A DNA stretch of 64,000 nt from Pseudopyrenochaeta lycopersici (GCA_003313425.1 NHZP01000008.1:496001-560000), one strand, 5' to 3'; shown: positions 36,073 through 47,858, counted from the stretch's first letter. The notes: a model not told the origin generated them from the letters alone. Made by a program: numbers and translations.

Positions 36073-36302
36073 TTATTTTGCTTCCGCACCCGTGACGGGA
36101 GGTTCGGAATTGTTGTTGCCTCCATCCGTACCTAGCGCAGTGTTGGGGTCCTGGTTGAAGCTTGAGGATCGTGGAGATGTTCGTCGTTCTTCTAGATAAT
36201 CGTTAGTAGCCAGTTTCTTGATTCCCATACATTACGAGAGGGAGCCGTACCATCGTCTCGAAGTCCTCGTTTCGTAGGGATGGAGAGCTTACGACGAGCC
36301 AT
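36073..36302 (-). CDS. Very small two-exon protein
   Basis: Exon 1 (36302-36251) and exon 2 (36191-36073) are joined over a 59-nt intron with GTACGG donor, perfect CTACTAAC branch site and CTAG acceptor, giving 56 residues. The product is hydrophilic: a basic start (MARRKLSIPTKRGLRDD), then a Ser/Asn/Gly/Pro-rich tail. No signal peptide, membrane segment or known motif. The quality of the intron signals, rather than the protein, is the main support. It could be a 5' fragment of a longer gene or a non-coding spliced transcript. Confidence 0.4.
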
Positions 36303-37016
36303 CGTGGGTAAGGGGTGTGAGTGCACCGAGTGTCACGAAGATGTCTCTGCTATCGAGGGAAAGACTCAGCGTTTAAGATCTCGTCTCTCTTTGGAAGAGA
36401 TGTAGGAATGAAGGATAGCCGCTATGGAGTTTTGAGTGCAGTGGGTTTGCCTGTGGTAAGCGACTGTGGCGTAGGAAGGTTGGGGGACTTTGTCGAACGA
36501 ATTACTGGACCCACCCTCCCGCGTATCACTTCATACATCGGAGACAACATAGCCTACCATAATTTCCACCCCCTCGAGGATTCAATCATGACTTCTTCAC
36601 CTTGGTCAGTTCGTATGTGGTGGTTTGGGTGCAGTGTGTCTGCATTGGGTGCTTGGACAGCTCTTGGTCGGTAATTTGAAGATCCGAGCATCTTGTTACA
36701 CTAGACCAACACTACAGGGCATCTTTTTGTATCTCGAGGATGAGTGTCGCATTCATCTCTTCTAACTACTGTCCTGAGGGCATTAGGCTGGGATGGCAAA
36801 AACGTGCCGGAAAAGTGCGCCCAAATGCTAGAGATGAGCGTACCTGGCGTTCGAGAATCGAGGCTTTGAAATAAGGATCGTTAATGTCCCAAAATAGGCT
36901 CAGCTCGAGTGATCACTGAAGATAGGGAGGCACGTGATGGTTCTCAAATAAGGTTGTTATGTCTGCTTATGTCAACAACAACCTCCATCGACCTCCTCCT
37001 CGACTCCCATCCCAAC
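36303..37016. other. Intergenic, no gene seen
   Basis: A 117-codon plus-strand frame (36321-36674) has no family features. It includes the 3' UTR of the DUF6594 gene to the right. Confidence 0.5.
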
Positions 37017-38040
37017 TCACTGACGAACTTTTGCCTCACTTGTAGTGGAAACAAAAATAACCATGATTTGGAAGTACCTGCATCGTATTAGCCCTTTCTT
37101 TCGTGGAAAACTAGGAGCGTTGTGGCCTTACGCAGTAACGAGAGTAAAATATGGGATACTCCGCACCCCCATGAACTCTGCTGACACAGCGAAGATCTGA
37201 CCGAATAAAGTCATAACTACAATCCGCAACTTACGTTGTTCGATGACGTCCAGGATAGCAATCGGTGCAGCCAGGGACAGGATCGCCATCACGCATACGA
37301 AGCCCCTCGCGATGACTGAGATAGTCGCGGCATTTACATTCTTCAAATCGATGTCAGAGCCGGGATACATTTTACCAACAACTGGCAACTTGAACCAAAG
37401 GCTCCGAACGGGTGTTCCCACATAGTCAAGAAAGGGGTCCATAAGCCAGTTGACTATAAATTGCGCACTGGGTTCAAGATCTTCGTTGTCCAGCGTCGCG
37501 ACGTTGGAAGGAACAGGGTCGTTCTTCATGCCATACCTTGACGAAATCTCTCCGTTTGCGGCCCTTATAATTCCCTTCCCGATGCCGCTATTGACGCGGT
37601 ACTTATCCATATACAGCTTCGAGGGCGGTGGCGCCAGAGCCATATCACGTGAATCCCTAATCGCGCGTGCTTAGACACCTAGTCAGCGCAAGTTCAATAA
37701 GATAACGTAGTAGCAGGTATGTACCATGGCAGAATAACATTGCCCTCAACTGGCTCATCACTTTCCCAAACTCTTTCTGTTTTCTCTTTTCATCCTTGAT
37801 ACCTCTGCCCGGCTGCGCATTCTGTTGGAGGAATACCTCGACGGCCCGTCGCCTCTGATGAACTTCACCTTCAGTATGAGCTATGACGAGAGCCCATTCT
37901 TCGCCGAACCTATCGTACACGCCAGCTTGTGGGTGGTCGTTGATGGCCTCGAAGAGTTGTCTGTGATCGAACAAGGCCGTGATACGTTCCTGCATGGATG
38001 GCGCACTGTGGTCGCGATCGAGGCTGTGGTTGACAGCCAT
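37017..38040 (-). CDS. DUF6594-like membrane protein (third of three)
   Basis: Exons 38040-37725, 37669-37132 and 37077-37017 with introns of 55 and 54 nt give 304 residues. The N-terminal block VYDRFGEEWALVIAHTEGEV resembles the family's opening. SQLRAMLFCHARAIRDSRDM spans the first splice, followed by the variable middle and three hydrophobic helices (VIARGFVCVMAILSLAA, LRIVVMTLFGQIFAVSA, and FTLVTAYFQIMVIFVSTT across the second splice). Without exon 3 the last helix would be cut short, so exon 3 is well supported. The first acceptor (CTAAG) is preferred over a nearer TTAG because only it keeps frame. The start is the ATG at 38040; an upstream in-frame ATG at 38130 is less likely. Confidence 0.8.
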
Positions 38041-40063
38041 ACCGATTGGTCGAAAGGGGTGAAACTTAAAAAGTGTCAAGAAAGAGAAGAAGAACCCTTT
38101 GCGGTGAGGAAGGGAAAAAAATGAGTCCAAGGAAGGTGGTCATTCTTTATATATCCCATTCGAGAATATTCACCCGACTTGACGCGGCCATGACTTTAAC
38201 GTGGGAAACTTGGGCCTATTGTCACGACACACGCATTCATCGCTTCAATAACTTCTATCAGTGAGCTTTGAGAAATCAAAGAACAAGGGGTAGAGCCAGG
38301 ACATCAACACCATGGCGTACAATGCGCCCAATGATTGCGCTCACGGCTCTCTGTTCACTTCACCGCTTGCGGCCATCTCTGAGGCCATCTCAAGGGCCAT
38401 AGTCTTGCGCCTCACCGGTAATGCAGCCAAAACGCCTGTTGACACGCTGCAGAACCAATTCGCTTCGATTATGGCCTTACAATGAGGCCAGAGGTTCATG
38501 TAGGATCGCTGATGCAGCGACTGTGGGCAATATGTTGGCATTTTCTTGGCCTTGTAAGGCTGTGCGTGGCAGGCCAGGGATCTAGGGTAAGAGTAGTGGT
38601 GTGCGGGCATGCCAGCCTGCATTCTGGTACTCTGTGGTCTTCAGAAAAACGTGTGACCATTCCACTCCGTCTTCAAACATCGCAATTGTTCGCCCCGCTC
38701 CTGTTAACCAAACAACCGTCTTGATTGGTATGATGAAGTTGGAGATGGATCGATAGTGGATGGCGTTCAGTAGCAAGGGAAACATAGCGCTCTAATGTAA
38801 GGCCGCTGCTGACGATGGAGCAAATTCGATGAGGAAAGCCGCAAATTCCACCGACCCCGCGTCTACACACCATCTTCACATTCACGTCCAATCCTGGATC
38901 GCCCATATCAAGGCCATCGATTGGTTCATTCATCATCACTTAAAGCTGAGGGAGCTAAGTATAGTGCCTTTAGGCAGTAAGAACAGGCTTCCCAACGATG
39001 AGTAGCAACCATCTGGAGCAAAGACGGACCTCTTATTCGCTCACACATCCCCAAGACACCGACGCGACAGCGCGTAGGCGCCCTCTCGCGATATCATATG
39101 ACTATCGCACAGAAGCAGATGCTGTGCGACACTGTTTGGACATGCACAGACGAAAGTTATCGAGAAACTTGCTCGATCTGGTTAAGACAAACGCCCCGTC
39201 ATGTCGAGAGCAGCAGGGATGATGATGCTTCATGCCCAAAACTTTTTGTTTCCAGCTAATTCAAAGGTTAGTGAACTCCGGCATCTGCGAATGGTTCTAT
39301 TCAGCACTTGGCTAGACAGCGAAGACACCCCTCCAATCCGTGCTTCCAATGATACCTCGAATCACCGCCCGTCAATGTTGGTCATTGAGGCTCATATTGT
39401 TGATGTTGGCAATGTCAGATTGGTCCAATTTGACAGCCCTCACCGCTTCCTTCTTGGTGTGATCTCAGCCTGGTCACATCCATCGCCTTGAGGTGACTTC
39501 TAGACATTAGAAGACCTTGATTTTAATGAAGCTGAGTGGGTCGACGATGACCGGTAAGATAATGCATATCTGATAGGGGCCGGTATCTTGCCTGTGCTGG
39601 CTTACTCGCATTACACGAGGCAAATCCACGAAAGCAGTTTGCCCATCTCAACATCGCTGCACAAAATTTCTGCAACCCTTCATAGGGAGCATGTCGAGGC
39701 TAGTCTGGCTACAGATCGATGGGTCTTGTCATTCCAGTCGTAACGATTTATAGTTGTCTTCGATACATGCAGACCTGCGCTTGTTGAAAGTTCACTCGCA
39801 GCTAATTTGTCGAAGTTTGCATTTCATGGAATATTCTGTCTTCGCAAGTATTACATGTACGCAGTCAGACATACGTAGTGAGATGGGCAGCCCGATTGAA
39901 GTTACCACTATATATATTTTCAAAGCTTCATTTTAACAAAGAGCAACACGGATAGTAGAAAACGCACAGTAGAGTACCGGACCTCCTCACAAAATAATCT
40001 AGATAAAAGGGCGTCTAATCCTGTGTCTGACCCTATACTCAGCCAAAGTCCTCAACTCTTCTA
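38041..40063. other. Gene-poor stretch with coding-like fragments
   Basis: A 74-codon frame at 38998-39222 and a short acidic fragment near 39505-39550 (LEDLDFNEAEW, followed by a good GTAAGA donor) look protein-like. I could not assemble a gene from them. Confidence 0.4.
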
Positions 40064-41678
40064 TCAAATTGCTCGAATGTTGCCTTGCACCCCGATATCG
40101 CATTGCATCTCTTCCTTGAGCATCGACTTGAGAATTGCTTCAACAACCATGGCGGCTCCAATGACGGCCTGTCTACCAATGAAATCTTCAAAAAGTTCCG
40201 CAGCCTGCACGGGTGCATAAATTACAGCATTTTCAAACTTCACAAGTTGGTATAACCATAGTTTGTTTGGCACCAACAGCCCCAGCCACAAGTTTCCTTA
40301 GTTTAGTACATCTAATCCGGCACGTCCGGCAATTGCAGCGGCTGCCTGCTCCTGTCCGCCTGTTGTAGCGGCTAGTTCCCCTTGTCCGGTTGACAGATGT
40401 TTCCCTCCACTGAAATCGATTGCTGAGACTTTCTGCCTTGCAACGATAGCCCTAGCTGTGGATGAAGTGGGTGGAGTATCTCCAACCTCAGAGCCAAAAC
40501 GTCCTTCTTCAAATCCTCCTCCAATTTCTTGATTCTGCCTGGCAGTAGCAGCCGTAGCTTTAGGTAGCTTCGGCGGAGTAACTCCAACCTCAGAGCCGGA
40601 ACCTCCTTGTCCTGATCCTGCTCCAATTTCTTCATTCTGCCTTGCAACAACAACCCTAACCTTAGATGATCTTGGTGGAGCATCTCCAACCTCAGAGCCT
40701 GAGTTTCCTTCTCCTTCGCCAACTTGTTCATCCTGCCTGATAACGACTTCTCCCGCGGATTGAGTTGGTGAATCGTTGTCTTCCGCTTTGCCTCCAATTG
40801 CTACAACAATTGATTGCCTGGCAGCGAGAGACCTGGCTTTTGTAGGCCTAACGGCTTTAGATTGGGCGCGGGCAACAACTCCAGCCTTTTTTTCCCGCGT
40901 TTTGGGTTAATGTACCATCAGCATCTTTTTCATCTTGAATTAGCACAGGAGTGATGTTTCGTTCACTGGCTTGTTCAACATCTTCAAGTCCTCTACCGCT
41001 TTTAAGGGACCTTGATTTTCCAGTTGTACCTCCTGCGTTGTTCCCGTTTGCAGGGGTTTGTATATTTCCAGTGCCTCCAGGCACTTCACTCGTTTTAGGG
41101 CTGGTAGATTTACTGCTACGGTTTTGTCTGGCAGCTTTAGACTGTGCAGATTTCTCCGTTGGCGCAGCGTTTCGTGCAGCGCGTCCGGCACATTGAGACC
41201 CAGCACGATTTATAGCAGTCCCGGATTGTCTAGGAACTAGGGTCGCTCCAGGCCCTGTAGTTTCAACTTCTGGCCCAGTTTGCACAGGGCTAGCTTGTCT
41301 ACGAGATATAGACTTTTCAGAAGCTGTAGTAGTTGCAGGTATTGTGTCCAATTTATCAACACCTCCAGACCCTCCACCGTTTTTAGGAGCCTCAGTTTGT
41401 CTAGCGACTATGCTTCGTGCTGAGTCCGAGGTGGATGCACTGGTAGCACTTGTACCTGGTGGTGCGTTGTCGATGTTCGAATTGACACGGGCCTGTCTAC
41501 CAATGAGATTAGGGACTGCATCGGCTGGCTTATCTGCATCAGCCACAGAGATTCCTGTTGTGATATCTTCGTTTCGATTGATAGGATCTATGAATGTGAT
41601 TGAATCTTGACGCTGTTCAATAATAGGTAACCCGAGGGTCATGCCAAAGAGTGCGCCAAAGACAAGAGCATAACGCAT
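40064..41678 (-). CDS. Secreted repeat protein with recurring Arg-Gln junctions
   Basis: The start (41678) encodes a clear signal peptide (MRYALVFGALFGMTLGLP). Residues after it are low-complexity and polar, cut into units of about 23-38 residues by Arg-Gln preceded by small or basic residues (QRQ, GRQ, ARQ, RRQ, PRQ; R23, 61, 93, 127, 150, 184). The first frame stops at 40857. A second frame (40885-40310) continues the same pattern with five more Arg-Gln sites, including two near-copies of a 34-residue unit (RQNxEIG...GSEVG.TPP). A last exon (40204-40064) has one more (IGRQAVIG). The frames join either through a weak intron (GTGCTA at 40946 to AG at 40886, phase 0, giving 482 residues) or by a one-base change in the A7 run at 40893-40887. 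Could be a processed peptide precursor or a wall protein. Confidence 0.6.
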
Positions 41679-43726
41679 GGTGAAGGCCAGGAAAGAGCAG
41701 AATAAGTAAAGATTTCAGTTGCGCCAGCGCAGACAAGTAATTATTAAAATAATATGTTGAAATAAGATGACTGAACTGATGACTTAGTAGGAAATGATAA
41801 TTCGTATCAAAGCGACCTCGATGCCTTTATATACTGCTTCTTGTCTTGGGTAGTCTCCATTTCTTAGCTCGCGCGGACTTATTGACGCTCCAGCTAGTGT
41901 GAGGTCGTTGGCACGGGGCAATACTCGAAACCAAGCCCACATTGGCATAGATCTGGAACGAGGGCCCTCGTTCAATCGACAAGAATGAGGATAAGGGACA
42001 ACTTGCTATAGTCCTGTCGATACAGCACCTTTTAATTACCTTTGCACACGGTGTGAGTCGAAATACTACTTTCGCTCGAGTTGGCCATAAATGTGTTGAA
42101 ATCCTTTTAACCTGGCCTCAAAATAGCAAAGATATTCAGTTATCAGCTGATTCAAGACGAATATACATGTGGGGTCTGAACTGCTTCTAGACTTGGCGAT
42201 GCCGGTATATACCCGACGTCTGAATCTCTCGAATATCGCATGTTTTGGGTTGTGCATTGTATTAAAGTCGCATGATGATAGGTCTGCTAAGATGTCCTAT
42301 GTGTGGCACTGAAGGGAGGGTGTTGGACATTGAGGCTGTTACATGTGTGCCTGGGTACCTTGGGACCGATGGCGTGGTCTGAGACATTGACAGCGTTACT
42401 GATTCACCTTCACCAGGTGTTTTGCTTCTGCCCCATTCCGGTGAAGAACAACGATAGCAATGGTGGGCCTCTGTACAATTGATCACGTTACTTAGCAGAG
42501 GAGGTTATTGGATAAAAAGCAAATAGCTGAACAAACGGGCTAGGAAAAGCACAGTCGGACTAGGCAGTTCACTCCACAGTGTGTATGAAACGATTCAAAC
42601 ATTTGTTAGCGCGTGTCAAACCAACTTTGCGATGAGTCGTACTATAGGTACCAAGTTCATACAAGGTTTGACTGATCCCGGATGTCGATCCATTCCTAAA
42701 CTCCGTGGACCAGTTCTCGATACAGTCATTTACCCACATCTTCGCTTGGGACTCTTTGCATAAAACACTTCTCTAGCAGGGCGACACAGTCAGGTTCGCA
42801 TCGGGAGGTTTCACTCGTCAAGATACTGTCTCCCAATCGGGTTGGACTGTTTTGCTTTGAATAGCTTCAACGAAGGCCTAGATTTGGCCCGAAAGTGGTC
42901 TGCTGTTAAGAAATCCGTGCACAAGTTCTATCAGCCAACCAAATAATTGTTTGTAACTGAATAGTCCATTGGTTCCTTCCCTGCCTCGTAGGGTCCCCAG
43001 GCTGTAGCTGTCGCGCCTTCCTTACGCTTCAAGAGCATTTGACGTCTGTCCTTTCGCCAATAATTATGCAAAGCCTGTGATATAGTCAATATCTTGATGG
43101 ATTATCCCTTCTCAATGCCCAACCAGGTCGTACTTTGTACGTGAATAGATCGTTCTCTTTTCCAAGCCTGGAAGCGATGTGACAGGTTCTTCAGTTGTGC
43201 AGAGGGAAGTTGCGCTCCCAAGACGAAGAAAAGGCTATATGTTCACTAGGGAGTGAACATTAATTGTGAGAAATACTTGGTCGGGAGAATATGAGAAGTG
43301 GAGCTAGTGTTTGAGGCTGTTGAAAGTGGCAGACGAAATTTATCAGCAGATATATGGGTTGAATGGGCGTCGTTGACTTGTTTACGATAGCATGGAGAAT
43401 ATTAAGAAGGGAGGTTGGGTGGATATCACGTCGTAAGTTCGGGTCGAGAAGGGTAACTCAATGATATGGGTTGTCTTGTTAATATTTAAAAATTATCACA
43501 TGCAGTGAGGTGGTTCATGGCGGATGACAGAATCTTGAGTGTAAGAGGCCAATGAACAGGGGAAAAGAAGAGGTAGCGCGAAAAGAGAGCTCTTTAAATT
43601 AAAAGGAGGTTCTAGGAATTATCCCAGTAGTCACCAATCATACTTTTATTGGCATTATCAATAGCTGAACACATTATATCATTTGGTTCCCGAGCGCGCT
43701 GTTCCAGCTTTCACACCAAGAGAACT
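41679..43726. other. AT-rich intergenic stretch
   Basis: No gene supported. A minus-strand 74-codon frame (42262-42486) includes a degenerate duplicated segment of about 54 nt (roughly 42290-42400). The rest, especially 43080-43640, is AT-rich and featureless. Confidence 0.45.
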
Positions 43727-44482
43727 TCAGCCGATCTTCTCCACAACAACTTCGAGGGTCTCATTTCCCGCAATTCGTCTAAAATCCTTGATCAAATCCT
43801 TGTTTCGCGCTCGCCCACTCCCAAAATCCCTCAACACAAGCAGTCTCAAATTCTTTAGGGTCCTCAACCCTTCATATTGCCGGTCTGTTTCATGTCTGAT
43901 ATTTCGAAGCAAAGTATTACCGGCATAGTTCATCTTGATGACCTCAATCCTGTCCTTTTGCTCTTCTATCAAGCTGCCCATCAATAAATCAAAATACTGC
44001 GGCATAGTTGATCCGAAAGTATTGAATTTGAAAGCGAAGTACTCCCCCGTCTCAGACCGGATTTGGCGACAGACGAGAGGTAAGTGGAGCGCCATGATCT
44101 GTGAAATGGGCTTGAGGTTCCAGGCAAACTGGTCGTCTGGACGACCCATACAAACAAAATCTCGGATACCGCTGGGCATAGCGTAAATTTCGTGGCCACC
44201 AAAAGCGTAATGATAAATACGGTTGCGGATTTCGCCGGGTAGACATAGAAATGAAGATACTAGCTGATTCCGCTCGGTAATGGCTTCAAGTTCAGCTTTA
44301 CTCTTCCGAGCCACACTTGTAGGCTGGCTTTCAGTGCTAAGTGGCGGTGGCCCTACCGCCATTGGTGACGGTTGTGGCTTGGCCATAGTAGATAGTGTTT
44401 GTAGAATTGACTGGCCTCTCTTTGTTCTCGATAGATTTGTCTTCCTGAATCTGGATTTGACGCGCTGGCCGATGGAAGACAT
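43727..44482 (-). CDS. 2EXR / F-box-like protein (second copy)
   Basis: A single coding exon of 251 residues. A basic, Ser/Pro-rich N-terminus is followed by FLCLPGEIRNRIYHYAFGG, LPLVCRQIRSETGEYF and FKFNTF, the same three blocks as in the gene at 5121. A charged helix and an LKNLRLLVL strand follow. The start is the first ATG after a likely 5' UTR intron (GTAAGT at 44543 to CTAG ending at 44484, 60 nt). No ATG occurs in the presumed upstream exon, so the coding start is firm if that intron is real. Role unknown; such proteins are numerous in filamentous fungi and often lineage-specific. Confidence 0.75.
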   Translation of the reverse strand: MSSIGQRVKSRFRKTNLSRTKRGQSILQTLSTMAKPQPSPMAVGPPPLSTESQPTSVARKSKAELEAITERNQLVSSFLCLPGEIRNRIYHYAFGGHEIYAMPSGIRDFVCMGRPDDQFAWNLKPISQIMALHLPLVCRQIRSETGEYFAFKFNTFGSTMPQYFDLLMGSLIEEQKDRIEVIKMNYAGNTLLRNIRHETDRQYEGLRTLKNLRLLVLRDFGSGRARNKDLIKDFRRIAGNETLEVVVEKIG

Positions 44483-45956
44483 ACTAGGAGAGTCAACTCA
44501 ATTCCAATCACCCCATGATTGTGCCGACGGCCAAACAACTTACACCTTGGGTGAATAAAAAGTACGTAGAGGGATTTGAAATTTTAACGCGACACACTTT
44601 GGCTTTTTAATCTCTGTCGCTGTGATGAGGTGGAAGTGAGCTCAGCTCGGTCGTGTCTGCCTGCATGAATTCTACGGGACTAGTGAATGATTGGCGGAAG
44701 ACGCAAGTCAGCCTATCCCCATGGGGGAGCGACCACGCTGAACCGAATTTTAATAATTATTATCTATCTTCAATTTTGGGATTCTTATCCTTACGTCTTA
44801 AGGTAAATGATATAAAGAAGAGAGTGAGAGAGATTTACGAACTCGGTGCGCCACTGACCAACTAATCATTATATAGCTTTGCGTTCTTGCTCAAACTTTC
44901 ATCCTGTCTCAAACCTTCTATACCTCCTCATCAACCAAATCACTGCAGAACGCTGCCGCTCTAGCTCTATACATCATTGCTGCCCCAACAGCCTGCCCAA
45001 AATTCTCATCGCCCCATTCAGAATAGTACACAAACACATAAACCGTCGATTTATGAACTTCAAGATCTACACATATGACAATGTTAAGACAGCGAGTATG
45101 ATCATTATTATACAGGCCTGAACACTACCCAGGACGTGTGCATGTTGTTAAGTCTCTTGCACTCGCTACGTGTCTACACTCTGATTGAGCCGACGAGCCC
45201 AGAATTGCTGTCCACACATTGACGTGTTTCAAACAGCCTAATACCCATCCTCATCTCCATAAGGAGGGTTGGCATGCTGGCTGACAGGTAAATTCGCTGC
45301 AACAGAGTATGATTGCCGAATGATAGGATATCAGGTGCGGCTAGACATTTCACTTCGGTCTTAGAGAATCTAGAAAATCGTTGACTCGCGCTGGATTTGG
45401 TAATTTTTGTTATATCGCGATGTCGACTTTATAGGGCGAATTCCGCAAGAGGTTGGCCAAGTCGTGGTGACACTTTAGATTAAGATTCAAGGTGTATAAA
45501 TGGAAGACTGTGACAGTGCGAAGCATGACGAAAGGGCAATACATAAAGTCCAACCCTTTTATTCGCTGAATATTGTAAAGTAAGAGTCAAAACGAATAAA
45601 AGGAAGCAAGCCAGGTTTGAAAAGCTCCTTCAACGTTCCTTTGTACGCATTTATACCACTGTAGTCTGATGAAGTTGTTAATTGTGAGCTTTGCATCGGA
45701 ATATGATTGCACAGCTGATTGATTTTGAATTTATTGCATTTCATATTAATGACAACACATGAAGTTGCTCGTCAGACAGGGAACCCAAAAAGGCCTCTTC
45801 AACGTCCCACTCCGAACGTACTGGTTCTCAAGGTGCATAGCGACGCAACATATCTAATCCAAAGCCCGAGTAACCCACATTGGCCGCAGCCTGAATATTA
45901 GCTCGTGACACCGCGGCTTGCAAACCCGCTGGAGTAAGTGCTTGATATACATCTTT
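44483..45956. other. Intergenic, AT-rich
   Basis: Apart from the 5' UTR intron of the neighbouring gene (44543-44484) I see nothing. It marks the right border of the accessory block. Confidence 0.5.
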
Positions 45957-47564
45957 CTATGACGATGCAGCTGCCTTTCTCTCATCCTCCTCTTTCCGCA
46001 TGTCTTCTAGAAACTTCTCCCACGTTTCGATAGTCCCTTGGAAGAAGTCGACATGCGCATCCGCCAGGTCGCCCAGGGTATCTTTGAATTCGACAGCCTT
46101 AATTCGCTCAAAATCAGCAACCTCCTTTACGGTATGCTCGTCGAAGGCCTCGGAGGCTTTCTTGGATTGTTCCACTTCACTTGTCAACCGCTCAATTTCG
46201 ACTTCAAGTTTGCGGACGCGCTGGCGACGCGCTTGGTCATGGTCGATGCCCCGGAAGTCTTCCACTTTGGAACGTAGAAAGCCCGATGCACCCAAGCCGG
46301 CACCATGTTGGCTAGCTTGTGAGTCGCGTTCAGCAGCTAACTTGGCCAGGTATTCACTCAGGGCTTCAAAGTCAAGTTGCTTGGTCTCTCGTGTACGCAG
46401 GAGAGCTTTGAGGGCCTGAATGTAAGCGTCCATGTCCCGTAAACTAGTGAGGTAGTCTTGGTCTGTGTGATCTCGAATAGACTTGAAACCCTGTGAAGTA
46501 GTAGTCACCGAGGCAGCAAAGGAGGTTAGAGTTCCCTCTACAGCGGTTTCCATAGTTGTCAGCTTCTGACATTGTGTTGCTAAATCGGCATAGTCTGTCT
46601 CGAGGTCGCCTTGCCGTCTTGCTACCTTGACGGTGACTTTTTCGACATTGGACAAATCGTCTGCAAGTTTGCTGGCTCGCTCGCTGACTTCGATAAAGCG
46701 TTTGTCGGGTTTATGTACCTTGGTGAAAGTGTTGACAAGTGTATCTGTGAGGGTATCGACAAAGCCACTGCTGCCTTGCTCGGACCCGCTGGCAGTTCTT
46801 GAGGATCTGCCCTTCATGTGCTGGTTCCAGTCTGGACTTTCCAGGAAACTTATGACTAGCATGGCTCGTCGTAGGACTGGATGCAATGCTATGCGCTTGA
46901 GGAAGCGATGTAGCGAGTGTGCGCGCCGCTGAGTAAAGTCCGGACCAAACCGGTCTCCACGCACGTACTCCATCTTGTGTTTGTCGGGCAGTGGGGGAAC
47001 AGCGCATTGTGGGTACTCTTTCGAGAGCTGTTTCCAGAGGAAGACAAAATCTGTGAAGCGGCGACGGACGGAGAACTCGGATTTCTGGAAGGATTGGAAG
47101 TCGGACTAGGTGGTGTTTGTAAACATTTGAGCTTCACAGCGTGCACCGAAGCTGCAGACTTGTGTACCGACCTTTGTGGTGACTTGATACGAGACGTATT
47201 GGTTCTGTGTGCCTGCGAGCTCCTTCTGTGGACTTCCTACAAGCGTCTCCAGGCGCCCTTCACTGAAGTCGGCCGCCATTGCGCGTCTGCGGATCGCTTC
47301 TGGGTAAGCGTTGAAACACTTGTATTCCTCTTCTATTTCCTTCCTGTCACTAAGGTGGTCAAATTCGGGGTCGTCGAGAATATCTTGGAATTGTGGCTGA
47401 GTACTTGGTGTTTGCCGTGGTAGTGAGCCTGGGAGACTGACGTCGCTCGAGCTCGGACTCTCAGCGGGGCGCTCATCCGGCGCATTGCTGGGGGCCGCAT
47501 TGGACGTGGCTTCGTCATGCTCAATACTTGGCTGAAGGGGAACTTTATCATGTAACAAGAACAT
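45957..47564 (-). CDS. snx4: Sorting nexin-4 (PX-BAR protein, Atg24 homologue)
   Basis: Exon 1 (47564-47172) and exon 2 (47105-45957) are joined over a 66-nt intron (GTCGGT...CTAG), giving 513 residues. After an acidic, Ser/Pro-rich N-terminus comes a PX domain: SDFQSFQKSEFSVRRRFTDF, then PPLPDKHKMEYVRGDRFGPD and TQRRAHSLHRFLKRI; the RRRF and second basic block bind phosphatidylinositol 3-phosphate in this family. Residues from about 250 onward form a long Glu/Lys/Ala-rich BAR-type coiled coil. Snx4 retrieves cargo from endosomes to the Golgi and acts in selective autophagy. The intron falls within the PX domain, and the motif is continuous only after splicing. The start (MFLLHDKV) is the weakest part of the model. 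Confidence 0.92.
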
Positions 47565-47858
47565 TTTGCGAACAAATGCGCAGCAACGAATGCATTAGTA
47601 GTGTCTACGAGTTGAACTCCGCCCGCCCCAGGGCTTTATACCGAAGTCGGTCCAATATCTACAATGAAGGGGAGGAGCTGCCAATTGCCCAAACAAACGT
47701 GCCAAAATACGGCGTGCCTTCCAAGGAGGAAACCGAATCCAGTGAACCGCCTTAACCCATTGCTACAAAGACCTTTTCCAGCCAGAAAAATACATGAATA
47801 CAAGACAAAGCATGCAGAAACGCGTGCAGGTGGCCAATTTCACGCCATGCCGAAGCAA

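Noticed and set aside
38998..39560. Coding-like pieces (74-codon frame and an acidic LEDLDFNEAEW fragment next to a good donor)
   Set aside because: Could not be connected in frame by any plausible introns.
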